64,000 nt of DNA from Chloroflexota bacterium (GCA_016219275.1 JACRBM010000040.1:248001-312000); one strand, 5' to 3'; positions 42,514 through 51,469 are shown, numbered from the stretch's first letter. The notes: generated by a model from the sequence alone, not told the origin. Made by a program: numbers and translations.

Positions 42514-43497
42514 TTACTCCTCCTGCCCCGGCATTTCCGGCATCGGCAGCGCCTCTTTCGATTTGCGCGGCGGGCGCGCCGGTTTTTCCTCAGCGGGTGG
42601 CGGTACTTCAACGCCGAGGCGCGCCAACGCCGGACGCGCGTCCACGATTTCCGAACCGATACCCAGGGTTGCCGCGTTCATGCCGAATGCCAAGCCCATC
42701 ATCTGCGTAAAGTACAGCACGGGCACGTGATAGTTCGATTTGTAGAACCGATTCATCGCGCCCTGAAAGCCGTCGAGGTTCAGTTGACACATCGGGCACA
42801 CGGTCACGATCATGTCGGCGTTGTAATCCGCCGCGCCCTTGACCAAACGCTGAATCAAATCGAACGCGACCGATTCGCTGATCTGGGTCATGTGTCCGCC
42901 GCAACAGTGCGCTTTCATTGGATAGTCCACGACTTCCGCGCCCAATACCTTGAGCAATTTGTCGAGCGCGGTCGGATATTCCGGATCGTCTACCTGTCCG
43001 TAGAACGCGGGGCGACCGATCAAGCACCCATAGTACGGCGCGATGCGTAAACCCTTGAGCGGTCTGGTCACGCGTTGCGCGACCGCGGCGTACCCGACAT
43101 CATTGACGATCACGTCGAGCAAGTGCCGCGTCTTGATCGAGCCAGGTTTGTACTGCAAGCCGGCTTCGGCGAGCGCGAGGTTCACTTTCGTCGCGAGCGA
43201 CGCATCCTCGGTCAAGTACGTGTCGGCTTTGCACAAGTTGAGATAGCACGCGCTGCACGGCGCGATCATTTCGGTGAAATGATCCATCCGCGCGGCGAGC
43301 GCGAGATTGCGCGCGACGAGCGCGTACGCCGCCATCCGATTCAACGCGATGTACTCGGTCGCGCCGCAACAATTCCAATCGTCCACTTCGGTTAACTCGA
43401 TGCCGAGCGGCGGGGTCACGGCGAGCGTGGACTGCCAGTACGGAAAACCTGCCGCGCCTTTTTCGAGCGAGCAACCGGGAAATACGCTGTACTTCAT
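42514..43497 (-). CDS. hdrB: Heterodisulfide reductase subunit B (HdrB)
   Basis: A 327-residue protein. ATG 43497 follows GGGAGG and overlaps the hdrC stop. Two CCG domains are present: DWNCCGATE (near residue 41) with APCSACYLNL, and YYGCLIGRP with KAHCCGGHMTQI (near residue 196) and VCPMCQLNL. In methanogen HdrB these cysteine sets bind paired noncubane [4Fe-4S] clusters that reduce the disulfide. The C-terminal tail after residue 290 is Pro/Lys/Glu-rich and extra to the family. The stop lies three bases before hdrA. Confidence 0.92.
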   Translation of the reverse strand: MKYSVFPGCSLEKGAAGFPYWQSTLAVTPPLGIELTEVDDWNCCGATEYIALNRMAAYALVARNLALAARMDHFTEMIAPCSACYLNLCKADTYLTEDASLATKVNLALAEAGLQYKPGSIKTRHLLDVIVNDVGYAAVAQRVTRPLKGLRIAPYYGCLIGRPAFYGQVDDPEYPTALDKLLKVLGAEVVDYPMKAHCCGGHMTQISESVAFDLIQRLVKGAADYNADMIVTVCPMCQLNLDGFQGAMNRFYKSNYHVPVLYFTQMMGLAFGMNAATLGIGSEIVDARPALARLGVEVPPPAEEKPARPPRKSKEALPMPEMPGQEE

Positions 43498-44093
43498 GCG
43501 GCGCCTCCCATGATTTGCGCGTCGTCCTGGGTTTCCAACTCTTTGGCTTTGGCGAGGATCGCTTTCAGTCCGTCCATGCCCTTGATGCGTTTGGGCGTGA
43601 AACTGATGCGTCCTTTCGTGACCATACTCACACCCATGTCGGCGATCTTGAACACGCCGAACGGATTGTGCCGCAGCATGTGTTGCGACATCAGACCCAG
43701 TTCGAACGCGCGTCCATAACTCTCGACGGTTGCGATAAACGTCTTGGAAAAATCCGGCGCGGTCGAATCGTCGAACAACTTGGTCTTGACGGAGAAGCGC
43801 TTCAAGGTGTACATCAGATCGGTGACGTGCACCTCTTGCGGACAGCGCACCATGCAATAGTAGCACGACACACAAAACCAGGGCGTGTTACTCTGCAGGA
43901 CTTGATCTTTCATCCCCGCGCGTACCATCGCGAAGAGTTGCCGCGGGGTGTGGCGCATGTCGGGACCCGAAGGGCACGAGCCGCCGCACGTGCCGCACTG
44001 AATACACATCACGAGGCGCGGATCGCCGGGGGTGGCGGCAACGACTTGATCGAGGAATGTGATCGGGCGTACCGCCGGCGTGGTTTGGTGCAT
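43494..44093 (-). CDS. hdrC: Heterodisulfide reductase subunit C (HdrC)
   Basis: A 199-residue iron-sulfur protein. ATG 44093 follows AAGGAGGG. The longer open frame to 44270 runs into the promoter region and is rejected. Two [4Fe-4S] motifs are CIQCGTCGGSCPSGP (near residue 30) and CVSCYYCMVRCPQEV (near residue 74). It passes electrons between HdrA and HdrB. First gene of the hdrCBA-mvhDGA operon. A shared regulatory region lies about 110 bases upstream. Confidence 0.92.
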   Translation of the reverse strand: MHQTTPAVRPITFLDQVVAATPGDPRLVMCIQCGTCGGSCPSGPDMRHTPRQLFAMVRAGMKDQVLQSNTPWFCVSCYYCMVRCPQEVHVTDLMYTLKRFSVKTKLFDDSTAPDFSKTFIATVESYGRAFELGLMSQHMLRHNPFGVFKIADMGVSMVTKGRISFTPKRIKGMDGLKAILAKAKELETQDDAQIMGGAA

Positions 44094-44180
44094 AAAACCC
44101 TCCTTGCTAGCGAGCGAATCCACTGGGGAGTCGAACAAAACCAAACTGAGATGAAACCTCCGCGTTCCATCCTGACTACA

Positions 44181-44250
44181 GTCTACGCCATCTCGCGTTC
44201 TACGACTATCGGTAGATGGCAGTATTTTGCCTTGCAGAGTTTCGGTATTT
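44181..44250 (-). promoter_or_regulatory. Promoter/operator region of the hdr-mvh operon, shared with the fdh operon
   Basis: Three blocks match the region at 50673-50742 with identical spacing: GTCTACGCCATCTCGCG (44181-44197), CTATCGGTAGAT (44206-44217) and TTCGGTATTT (44241-44250). Read on the - strand the last two contain TACCGAT and TACCGAA, resembling NarL-type heptamers. TAGACT is a possible -10. No good -35 is seen, as expected for an activator-dependent promoter. Confidence 0.65.
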
Positions 44251-44338
44251 AAGAACAATACCTTCGCCAAATCGTTTTCGCCCGTTTTTTATCCGCGTAT
44301 AACGCGAATCTCCGCTAATTTTTAAATTCATTCGCGTT

Positions 44339-44372
44339 ACACTTGCCCTGGCGGGAACGCAAGTGCCAGGGT
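44339..44372. repeat. 34-base palindromic repeat, copy 2
   Basis: Identical over 34 bases to 26395-26428 (begins ACACTTGCCCTGG, ends CAAGTGCCAGGGT). It sits near the centre of the larger palindrome. Confidence 0.75.
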
Positions 44373-44397
44373 TCGCGTTATTCGCGGATGAATTTAT

Positions 44398-44550
44398 GCA
44401 ATACCGCAAAACTCACTTTTTGTCATTCTGAGGAGCGGCTCTTGAAAACGCGCAACCAAGTGAATTCAAACAAGCGACGAAGAATCTCGCCAGTTGCTTG
44501 AGCGATCCTTCGCTTCGCTCAGGATGACAAAGCGAGTTTTGCGCTTTTGC
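44398..44550. mobile_element. Palindromic mobile-type element (family M) with 8-bp target duplication, nested in an older palindrome
   Basis: 153 bp with 22-base inverted ends GCAATACCGCAAAACTCACT and (reverse-complemented right end) GCAAAAGCGCAAAACTCGCT. It is flanked by GAATTTAT at 44390-44397 and 44551-44558. The related uninterrupted site at 34296 reads CAATTTATGATATTGGCGAA without the insert. The interior is a second palindrome with TGTCATTCTGAGGAGC and GCTCAGGATGACA. No transposase is encoded. Confidence 0.8.
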
Positions 44551-44586
44551 GAATTTATGATTTTGGCGACGGTGTTGTAAAAATAA

Positions 44587-44615
44587 AGACCTTTCAGGTG
44601 TGCCCTGAAAGGTCT
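44587..44615 (-). terminator. Intrinsic terminator of the fdh operon
   Basis: Arms AGACCTTTCAG and CTGAAAGGTCT with loop GTGTGCC. On the - strand it is followed by TTTATTTTT. It lies 14 bases past the stop of the second fdhE. Confidence 0.85.
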
Positions 44616-44629
44616 GACTATCTTACCCT

Positions 44630-45439
44630 TTACACTCCGACGTATCCCTTATCGCGCGCCGCCACATCCATTCCAAGCGTCAGCACGCGTTCCGCCGCCA
44701 AGATAGCCGGCGGTTCCATGTAGCGCGCGTCAATCGCTTTGAGATAGCGTTGGCATTTGTCGCACACGTACAGCCAGTACCCCGCGTCCTCAAAGTAACT
44801 GTCCGCGCCGTCGCCGCAGAACGGACAGCCGACGCGGCTGAATCGCCATTCGGTATCGCACCGCGAACAGAGCAGACGCCGCGCATCACCCTTTTCCAGC
44901 GCGGCGAAATCCGGCGCGCCACCGCAAAACGGACACGACCCCAGATACCACGGCGCGCTGGCGAGCCACGATTGCCAACGTTCCGCCTCGGCGCGGAGGA
45001 AGGGACGCAAGGTGTGATTCAGCGCGACACGTGCCAGCGGAAACTCTGGATTATTTTCGGCGTCCGCGATTTCTTCATCGGCGAGGTACGCGCCGACGAG
45101 CGACACGAGCCGCTCCGCCGGCAACTGAGCGATGCATGCAATCGCCTCTGCGAGGTCGGCGCGGTGCGTGGCGATGATGAAGCAGACCTGGGTCCATAGT
45201 TCGGCGACGCGCGCCGCGTCCGGTTGCCACGCGAGCAGAGTAAGTAACGGTTCGCCGCGATCGAGCGCGCGCGCGGCGCTCTCGCCGTCTAACGCGCGCG
45301 CGGCATTGGCAAACGCGATCGGCGCGCGCGCTTGAGCTTGGATCAAATCCGCGTGCAACGCGATGACATCAACCAGGTCGGGATGTGCCGACCTGGCTTG
45401 ATCTAACGCGGAAAGAATGCGCGAATAACTGGCAATCAT
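44630..45439 (-). CDS. fdhE: FdhE-like formate dehydrogenase accessory protein (second copy)
   Basis: A 269-residue soluble protein. The C-terminal Cys pairs are CPFCGGAPDF (near residue 173), CSRCDTEW, CPFCGDGAD and CDKCQRYLKA, the same arrangement as the copy at 35373-36209, although the sequences are clearly diverged. It probably assists maturation of the formate dehydrogenase encoded by the same operon. Its start directly follows the NrfD-type gene stop. The last gene before the terminator. Confidence 0.88.
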   Translation of the reverse strand: MIASYSRILSALDQARSAHPDLVDVIALHADLIQAQARAPIAFANAARALDGESAARALDRGEPLLTLLAWQPDAARVAELWTQVCFIIATHRADLAEAIACIAQLPAERLVSLVGAYLADEEIADAENNPEFPLARVALNHTLRPFLRAEAERWQSWLASAPWYLGSCPFCGGAPDFAALEKGDARRLLCSRCDTEWRFSRVGCPFCGDGADSYFEDAGYWLYVCDKCQRYLKAIDARYMEPPAILAAERVLTLGMDVAARDKGYVGV

Positions 45440-46639
45440 TTATTCGGACGCCATCACGCCTGCCGATTGCGCTCCAACCGGTTGCATTGCAGTTCGTGGT
45501 TCAACCAGCGCGGGGTGATGTTCGTCTTCAAACAAGGGGAGATATCGCGCCGCGAGCGCAAACGCTACGACCATCGCCGACAGCACACCGAGCTGAATCG
45601 CCACTTCCATCCAGCTGGGCGTGTACTCGTACCCGGCAATCGGCAACATTGCGAAAAGCGTGGTGTCGAAGCGATTGAGAAACACGCCCGCGAGCACGAC
45701 CGCGCCGCCGAGAAACGACAAGGGGCGACTCATCCGTACGCGCTCGCGCGTGAACAACGCGATCGGAATGACGCCGAACAACACGATTTCACCGACGAAG
45801 AGCCAACTGTACGTCGCGCTCGTCCAGATGAGCGTAAACTCACCCGCCGCCAACAACTCGCCGAGACGCAACACCCAGTAAAACGCCACCGCCCAGGGCA
45901 AGATCAACCCCAACTCTGCGATGATTTTTTGATTCAGACTCCGATGAAAAGCCAGGTGGCTCCACATCGTCGCGCAGATTACCGTCGCCATCCCTGCCGC
46001 GATGGACGAGACAAAGAACAACACGGGGACGAATGGCGTGTACCACAACGGATGCAAACGATGATCCATCACGAGAAACATACTGCCCAGCGAGGACTGG
46101 TGCAAGGTGGACAGCGTTGCGCCGGCGATGATCAGCGGCATCGTAATCTTTTTGACGAAGGCAAGCGCGCGATGCCACTTTAGTTTCTGCAAAACGACCG
46201 GGCTAAACTCGGCGAACAGGATCGCGCTATAAATCGCGATGCACCAACTCACTTCGAACAACGCCGAGTTGATGTTGGGGTAGATGAAAAAATGATACGC
46301 GCGATCCCAGCGTCCCAGGTCGAACGCGAGGATCACGAGCACCGAGAGATAGCCGAGCAGACCGGTGAGAACGGTGAGCCGCGTGGCTTTGTGCAATTCT
46401 TCGATTTGAAAAATGTACACAATCGTCGCGAGCGTAAACGCGCCGCCGGAAAACGCGACCATGAACAGATCAAAGCCGATCCAGATGCCCCACGGATAAC
46501 CGTCGTTCAAGTTCGTCGTGGGACCCAGCCCGACCAACAGCCGATACAAGGCGATGCCGGTGCCAAAGAGCGCGAGCGCGACAAACGGATAAAGCCAGCG
46601 CGGTTGACTCACGGCTTCTTTGAGAATGCGCTTAACCAT
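45440..46639 (-). CDS. NrfD/HybB-type quinone-reactive membrane anchor subunit
   Basis: A 399-residue polytopic protein of about ten helices. ATG 46639 follows GGGGAGGTT and overlaps the 3' end of the iron-sulfur gene by eight bases. The N-terminal LLVGLGPTTNLNDGYPWGIW and GFDLFMVAFSGGAFTLATIV (near residue 50) are typical of HybB/NrfD proteins, as is VMDHRLHPLWYTPFVPVLFF near residue 195. No haem ligands of cytochrome b type are needed in this family. It passes formate electrons from the iron-sulfur subunit to quinone, replacing the FdnI type b-haem anchor. Confidence 0.88.
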   Translation of the reverse strand: MVKRILKEAVSQPRWLYPFVALALFGTGIALYRLLVGLGPTTNLNDGYPWGIWIGFDLFMVAFSGGAFTLATIVYIFQIEELHKATRLTVLTGLLGYLSVLVILAFDLGRWDRAYHFFIYPNINSALFEVSWCIAIYSAILFAEFSPVVLQKLKWHRALAFVKKITMPLIIAGATLSTLHQSSLGSMFLVMDHRLHPLWYTPFVPVLFFVSSIAAGMATVICATMWSHLAFHRSLNQKIIAELGLILPWAVAFYWVLRLGELLAAGEFTLIWTSATYSWLFVGEIVLFGVIPIALFTRERVRMSRPLSFLGGAVVLAGVFLNRFDTTLFAMLPIAGYEYTPSWMEVAIQLGVLSAMVVAFALAARYLPLFEDEHHPALVEPRTAMQPVGAQSAGVMASE

Positions 46640-47441
46640 GATGAACCTCCCCGTCATTTTCGGTGTGGGCGCGCAACGCGGCAACCTTGCGCCGGCGATT
46701 GATCGTCCAATAGACGCCGCTCAACACCAGCGCCATCCCGGTTGCCACCGTCGGCGTGAGATGGATGACTTGATTGTTCAATTCCACCGGCGACCGGTCG
46801 GGCAAGACCGGAAAGCCCACTTGCTCGAACGGCACGGGCGAAATGTACAGCCACGAGGTGCCGCCGACTTCGTGCTCGCCGTAGACATGTTTGACGTACT
46901 TGCCCGGATTGGAATAGATGCGATGGTTCGCGATTTCGAGCATTTCTTCGCGGGTGCCGTACTTGAGCGCGCCGGGCGGGCAGGTCTTGGCGCACGCCGG
47001 TTGCTCGCCCGCGTCGAGGCGATCCACGCAAAAGTTGCACTTGGCGATGAGCGAGAATTGTTTGTTCCACTCGAACATCGGCACGTGAAACGGGCATGCG
47101 TACTGACAGTAACGACAACCGATGCACCGCTCCGCATCGTAGACGACGGGACCATCTTCGCGCTGAATCAGCGCGCCGACGGTGCACGCGGATACGCACG
47201 AGGGCGTGGCGCAGTGCATACATTGCCGCTTGGCGAAAATCCAATTCATCTTGTCGCCCTGTTCGAGTTCGTGAAACTCGATGAGCATAAACGTCCGGTT
47301 GTTGCGTTTGATTGGATTTTGATACGAACCCAGGTTGCGCGTCTTGTCGCTAGGCAAGTCTTGCCACTGCTTGCAGGCAACCTGGCAACCGCGACAGCCA
47401 ATGCACTTGGCAAGATCAACGAGGACTGCATGTTTTGCCAT
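46632..47441 (-). CDS. fdhB: Formate dehydrogenase iron-sulfur subunit
   Basis: A 269-residue protein with four cysteine clusters: CIGCRGCQVACKQW (near residue 13), CMHCATPSCVSAC (near residue 74), CIGCRYCQYACPF (near residue 107) and CNFCVDRL ... CAKTCPPGAL (near residue 136). These bind four [4Fe-4S] centres in a wire from the Mo/Sec subunit to the membrane. A C-terminal helix (VATGMALVLSGVYWTINRRR) anchors it, as in FdnH. It has no signal of its own and would be exported with the Tat-borne catalytic subunit. Confidence 0.92.
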   Translation of the reverse strand: MAKHAVLVDLAKCIGCRGCQVACKQWQDLPSDKTRNLGSYQNPIKRNNRTFMLIEFHELEQGDKMNWIFAKRQCMHCATPSCVSACTVGALIQREDGPVVYDAERCIGCRYCQYACPFHVPMFEWNKQFSLIAKCNFCVDRLDAGEQPACAKTCPPGALKYGTREEMLEIANHRIYSNPGKYVKHVYGEHEVGGTSWLYISPVPFEQVGFPVLPDRSPVELNNQVIHLTPTVATGMALVLSGVYWTINRRRKVAALRAHTENDGEVHHG

Positions 47442-47445
47442 TGTG

Positions 47446-50400
47446 TTATCCCTCCGCCTTTTTCACGTCCACCAAGAACGCCTTGTATTCGGGAATGCCG
47501 GTATTGCCGTCGCCAATGTGCGGCGTGATGTCGTTGGTGATGTCACCCGTCGCGATGCCTTGCCAGCCAAAGTGCCAGGGCATCCCGATTTGGTGTACGG
47601 TTCTGCCGTCCACTGTCAACGGCTTGAAGCGCGCCGTGACCACCGCGACGCCGGAAATTTTTCCGCGCGCCGACGAGACAACCACGCGGTCACCGTTCTT
47701 GATCGCTTTCTCCTTTGCCAACTCTTTGCTGATTTCGACAAAGAGATCGGGTTGCATTTCGGCAAGCCACGGCAGCGTCCGGCTCATCGCGCCGGCTTGC
47801 CAATGTTCCGTCACGCGATAGGTCGTCGCGATGATCGGAAACTTGTCGCGGGTACCCAGCCGATTGCCGATTTCCTGCTCCTTGTCCGTGTTATACGCTT
47901 TGACGACCGGGTTGCACTGTGCCCCGGAAACGCAATTCACGATGGGCGATTCGAACGGTTCGTAATGTTCCGGCAGAGGACCTTCGTTCAGTCCTTTGGG
48001 CGCGAACAACCAACCCTTGCCGTCCGCCTTCATAATGAACGGGTCGGTGCCGGCTTGCGCGCCGAGACCTTTGGCGGTGAGATCGGCTTTGGCAGTCGGC
48101 GCTTTGGTCGCGGCAAAGTCGGGCACGTCGTATCCGACCCAGGATTTTTTCTCCGCATCCCACCAGATCAGTTTTTTCTTTTCCGACCACGGTGTGCCGT
48201 CCGGGCGCGCCGCCGCGCGATTGTAGAGAATGTGGCGATTGGCGGGCCACGCCCAACCCCAGAACGGATACATGCCCAGGTCGCCTGGGTCTTTTTGTCC
48301 GCGCCGTTTCGCCGCCGGCATCACCTTGCCGTTGCCATCATCCGCCGACGCGAAATAGCCAGAGTAAATCCAGGTGCCGCATGCAATCGCATCGAAGTTT
48401 GCCGCCGAGGCAATCGTCGCAAACGACGGAAGCAACTTGCCTTTTTCGATCAACACTTTGCCGCTCGCGTCCTTCACTTCATCGAGCGCATAGCCGTTGA
48501 TTTCGCGCGCCACGCGTTCGGCATCCGGCGGCGCGCCGTAATCCCACACCACGTCGAGAATCGGGCGGTCTTTATCATCCGCCGAACTCTTGTACAGGTC
48601 CTTGAGTTTTTTAACGAGTTCGGTGAGAATCCAAATATCTTCTTTCGCGTCGCCGGGCGCGGAGGCAACCTGGGAACGCCATTGGATGCGGCGACCGCTC
48701 GTGACGACACTGCCGGCTTTTTCCATCGCGTCCGCCGCGGGGAGCATGAACACTTCGGTCTTGACGTTCTTGGGATCAACGCCCGGCGCGCGCCAGAACG
48801 ACGCGGTCTCCGTCTCGAACAAGTCCATCACGATGAGCCAATCGAGATTGGCGAGCGCACTGCGTTCGCGGCGCGCGTTCGGTCCGGACACGGCAGGATT
48901 CTGCCCCATACAAATCAAGCCATTGATGTTGCCTGCGTACATCGCCTCGAACAACGGAATCCAGGAATAGTTGCCGCTGACTTTGGGCAAATAGTTGTAC
49001 GCGTAATCGTTTTCTTTCGTCGCCTTGTCGCCGTACCATGCTTTGAGCAAGTTCACGATAAAGCGCGGTCCGTTCGACCAGTACGAGGTCGTGTCGAATT
49101 TCGCGGAGAAGGTTGCCAGGTCAGGCAACTTGTCGGTTGGCGCGCCGAGATAGCCGGGCAAGTCTTGATACAACAGCGCCATATCGGTTGACCCTTGCAC
49201 GTTCGATTCGCCGCGCAGCGCGTTGACGCCGCCGCCGGGCAGACCGATGTTGCCGAGCAACAACTGGAGAATCGCCATCGAGCGAACATTTTGCGTGCCG
49301 ACCGTGTGTTGCGTTTGTCCCATCGCGTACAGAATCGTGCCCGATTTGTCCGCCGCGCCGGTCGCGCAAAACGTCTGCGCCACTTGGAGGAATTTTTCTT
49401 TCGGCGTGCCGCACACGCGCTCGACCAGTTCGGGCGTATAGCGCGCATAATGTTTCTTGAGATGCGCGAACGCACAGTTCGGATCGTCGAGCGAACCGGC
49501 TTGCTTGAACGCCGTCACTTCAACTTCTTTGCCATCCGCGCCAGTTACTTTTTGTTTTTCGATTTGATATTGCCAACTACTCGTATCGTAAACCGCGCGG
49601 GACGCATCAAAGCCGGAGAAATAACCGTCGAGCTCGGCGGGACCGCGGTACGTCGGATTGATGAGCGTCAGCGCGTTCGTGTACGCCTTGACATACTCTT
49701 CGTTGTAGAGTTTATTCTGCACCGCGTAATTGATGAGTCCGCCGAGGAACACAATATCCGTTCCTGCGCGCAGTGGTGCGTAGTAATCCGCCGTCGCCGC
49801 CGAGCGGGTAAAGCGCGGATCCACGACGAGGAGTTTCGCGCCCTTTTCGCGCGCCTTGTTGATCCAGAGAAACGAAGCGGGATGATTTTCCGCCGGATTG
49901 CCGCCGATGACGAGCAGACAATCGCTGTTCTTCAAATCCACCCAATCGTTCGTCATCGCGCCGCGACCATACGTGGGGCCCAGACCGGCCACCGTGGCGC
50001 TGTGTCAGATCCGTGCCTGATGTTCGAGCCACACGACTCCCAGGGTGCGCGCGAATTTGCTCGCGAGATAACAATCTTCGCTGTTGTTCGCCGCACCGCC
50101 AAGCCACGCGATGCCTTCGGTCCGATTCACGGTGACGTTCTTGTCGCCCACCTTGATTTGCTTGGTGAAAGTCTTGTCGCGCGTCTCTTTGATGCGCGTG
50201 GCAATCTGCTCGACCGCCCAATCCCAGGGTTTTTCTTCCCACTTGTCCGAGTTGGGCGCGCGATACATCACGTGCTTTAACCGGAGCGGGCTGTTCGAGA
50301 GTTGCGTCACGGCAACGGATTTGGGATCGAGCGCGCCGCGATTGATGATATGTTCGCTGTCCCCTTCACAGTTGATGATGTGCCCCTTGGCATCCGTGGC

Positions 50401-50589
50401 GACGACCAACCCGCACCCCACCGAGCAAAAGGGGCAGATGGTATGTGACTCACCAATCTGTTTGTGCAGGGGAAACTTGCGAATCTCGCCGGCGGCGGAG
50501 GCAGAACCGGCAACCGCCGGCAAAAGCATCCCTCCCGTTGCGAGGAGGGAGGACTTGAGGAATTGGCGACGTGACAAATCGAAACTCAT
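47446..50589 (-). CDS. fdhA: Selenocysteine formate dehydrogenase catalytic subunit (FDH-N/O type), UGA read as Sec
   Basis: 1047 residues if the in-frame TGA at 50005-50007 is read as selenocysteine (residue 195). The flanks match FDH exactly: VWLEHQARI before and HSATVAGLGPTYGRGAMTN after, as in the FdnG stretch NQARV-Sec-HGPTVA. A Tat signal (SRRQFLKSS, residues 6-14) is followed by the [4Fe-4S] motif CPFCSVGCG near residue 52 and a molybdopterin domain with VIGGNPAENHPASF. It oxidises formate to CO2 (or the reverse) outside the cytoplasm. Automatic calling splits it into two genes. A SECIS-like hairpin follows the UGA with the E. coli fdhF spacing. Confidence 0.93.
49971..50007 (-). promoter_or_regulatory. 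Bacterial SECIS-like element at the FDH selenocysteine codon
   Basis: On the - strand the UGA is followed by 18 bases and then GGUCU (49982-49986) in a hairpin loop, closed by GGCC/GGCC or by CC/GG and GUGG/CCAC. E. coli fdhF has GGUCU at the same 18-base distance from its UGA (from memory of that sequence). SelB would bind here. No sel genes or Sec tRNA are in the window. Confidence 0.8.
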
Positions 50590-50672
50590 GTGTTCTCCTT
50601 TGAGCAGTCGTGTCGGTTATCGAATTATCGGCAAATGCGAATGTATATTTAGGATCAAACACAACGCGCCCA

Positions 50673-50742
50673 GTGTACGCCATCACGCGTGTTTCGCCTA
50701 TCGGTAGATTTCGGTATTCTGGGATACAGAGATTCGGTATTT
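50673..50742 (-). promoter_or_regulatory. Promoter/operator region of the fdh operon, shared with the hdr-mvh operon
   Basis: Contains GTGTACGCCATCACGCG (50673-50689), CTATCGGTAGAT (50698-50709) and TTCGGTATTT (50733-50742), with spacings of 25 and 35 bases identical to 44181-44250. An extra TTTCGGTATTC at 50709-50719 gives three TACCGA-type heptamers on the - strand. TACACT is a possible -10. The block lies about 110 bases before the fdhA start, as it does for hdrC. Confidence 0.7.
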
Positions 50743-50754
50743 GCGAATACAAAA

Positions 50755-50780
50755 ACCCTCCCGACAGTTGTCGGGAGGGT
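50755..50780 (-). terminator. Intrinsic terminator of the response regulator gene
   Basis: Arms ACCCTCCCGAC and GTCGGGAGGGT with a 4-base loop. On the - strand TTTTTGT follows. It separates the two-component genes from the fdh promoter, so fdh is a distinct transcription unit. Confidence 0.85.
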
Positions 50781-50815
50781 CCGAGAGAAATCGCGGCGCG
50801 GGTAGACGAACGTGG

Positions 50816-51469
50816 CTACTCGACGCTCACAATGCCGTTACGAATCGCGTACTTGATCAATTCCGCGCTGTTGTGAATTCCCAGTTTCTCCATAATGTTC
50901 GCGCGATGCGTGTCCACGGTCTTGACGCTGATAGACCAGCGCTCGGCGATTTCGCGGCTACTTAATCCTTCCGCCACGAGACGCACGACATCGCGTTCGC
51001 GCTCGGTCAAAACCGATTGTTCGAGTGAACTCGCGTTCGGCGCATCGGCGAGCGCGTTCACGACCAGATGTGTAATGCTCGGCGGCAGGTACGCGCCCGA
51101 GTCGTGCACCGCGTGGATGGCGTGGATCAACTCGTTGGCGCGCGCGCGTTTGCTGATATAACCAACCGCGCCGGCTTGCAAGAGCGGCATGATGTACTCT
51201 TTGTTCTCGTGTTGCGTCAGCACCAACACGCGCGTGTCGGGAAATAATTTGTGAATCTCACGCGTCGCGTCCAAGCCATTCATCACCGGCATCGTAATGT
51301 CCATCAACACCACGTCGGGCTTGAGCTGGGTCACCGCGTCAATGGCTTGTTTGCCATCCACCGCTTGCCCGATGATCTTGATATCTTTTTGGTGCGATAG
51401 AAGCGAGCCGATCCCTTCACGCACGATGGCGTGATCGTCAACGAGCAGAACTCGAATCGGTTTGGACAT
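50816..51469 (-). CDS. NarL/FixJ-family response regulator
   Basis: A 217-residue regulator. ATG 51469 follows GGAGGGTGACC and lies inside the kinase 3' end (32-base overlap). The receiver domain has VLLVDDHAIVREG (acidic pair near residue 11) and VVLMDITMPVMNG with the phospho-acceptor Asp near residue 55. The LuxR-type helix-turn-helix is LTERERDVVRLVAEGLSSRE near residue 150, followed by ISVKTVDTHRANIMEKLGI. It is the partner of the adjacent kinase and, from position, the likely controller of the fdh and hdr-mvh promoters. Confidence 0.92.
   Translation of the reverse strand: MSKPIRVLLVDDHAIVREGIGSLLSHQKDIKIIGQAVDGKQAIDAVTQLKPDVVLMDITMPVMNGLDATREIHKLFPDTRVLVLTQHENKEYIMPLLQAGAVGYISKRARANELIHAIHAVHDSGAYLPPSITHLVVNALADAPNASSLEQSVLTERERDVVRLVAEGLSSREIAERWSISVKTVDTHRANIMEKLGIHNSAELIKYAIRNGIVSVE

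Larger units (their letters stand above)
44257..44577. repeat. Long palindrome carrying two insertions
   Basis: The left arm (AATACCTTCGCCAA, then ATCCGCGTATAACGCGAATC) is mirrored by the right arm (TTCGCGTTATTCGCGGATGA, then TTGGCGACGGTGTTG). The centre is occupied by the 34-base repeat (44339-44372), and the right arm by the mobile-type element 44398-44550. Together with the regulatory region it fills the 536-base gap 44094-44629, which has no gene. Confidence 0.7.

Noticed and set aside
44094-44270. Longer hdrC starting at 44270
   Set aside because: The extension is read through the conserved promoter blocks and lacks a ribosome site. ATG 44093 has AAGGAGGG.
49993-50007. Formate dehydrogenase as two genes or a frameshifted pseudogene
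   Set aside because: The TGA is in frame, at the known Sec position, and is followed by a SECIS-like loop. The rest of the protein is intact.
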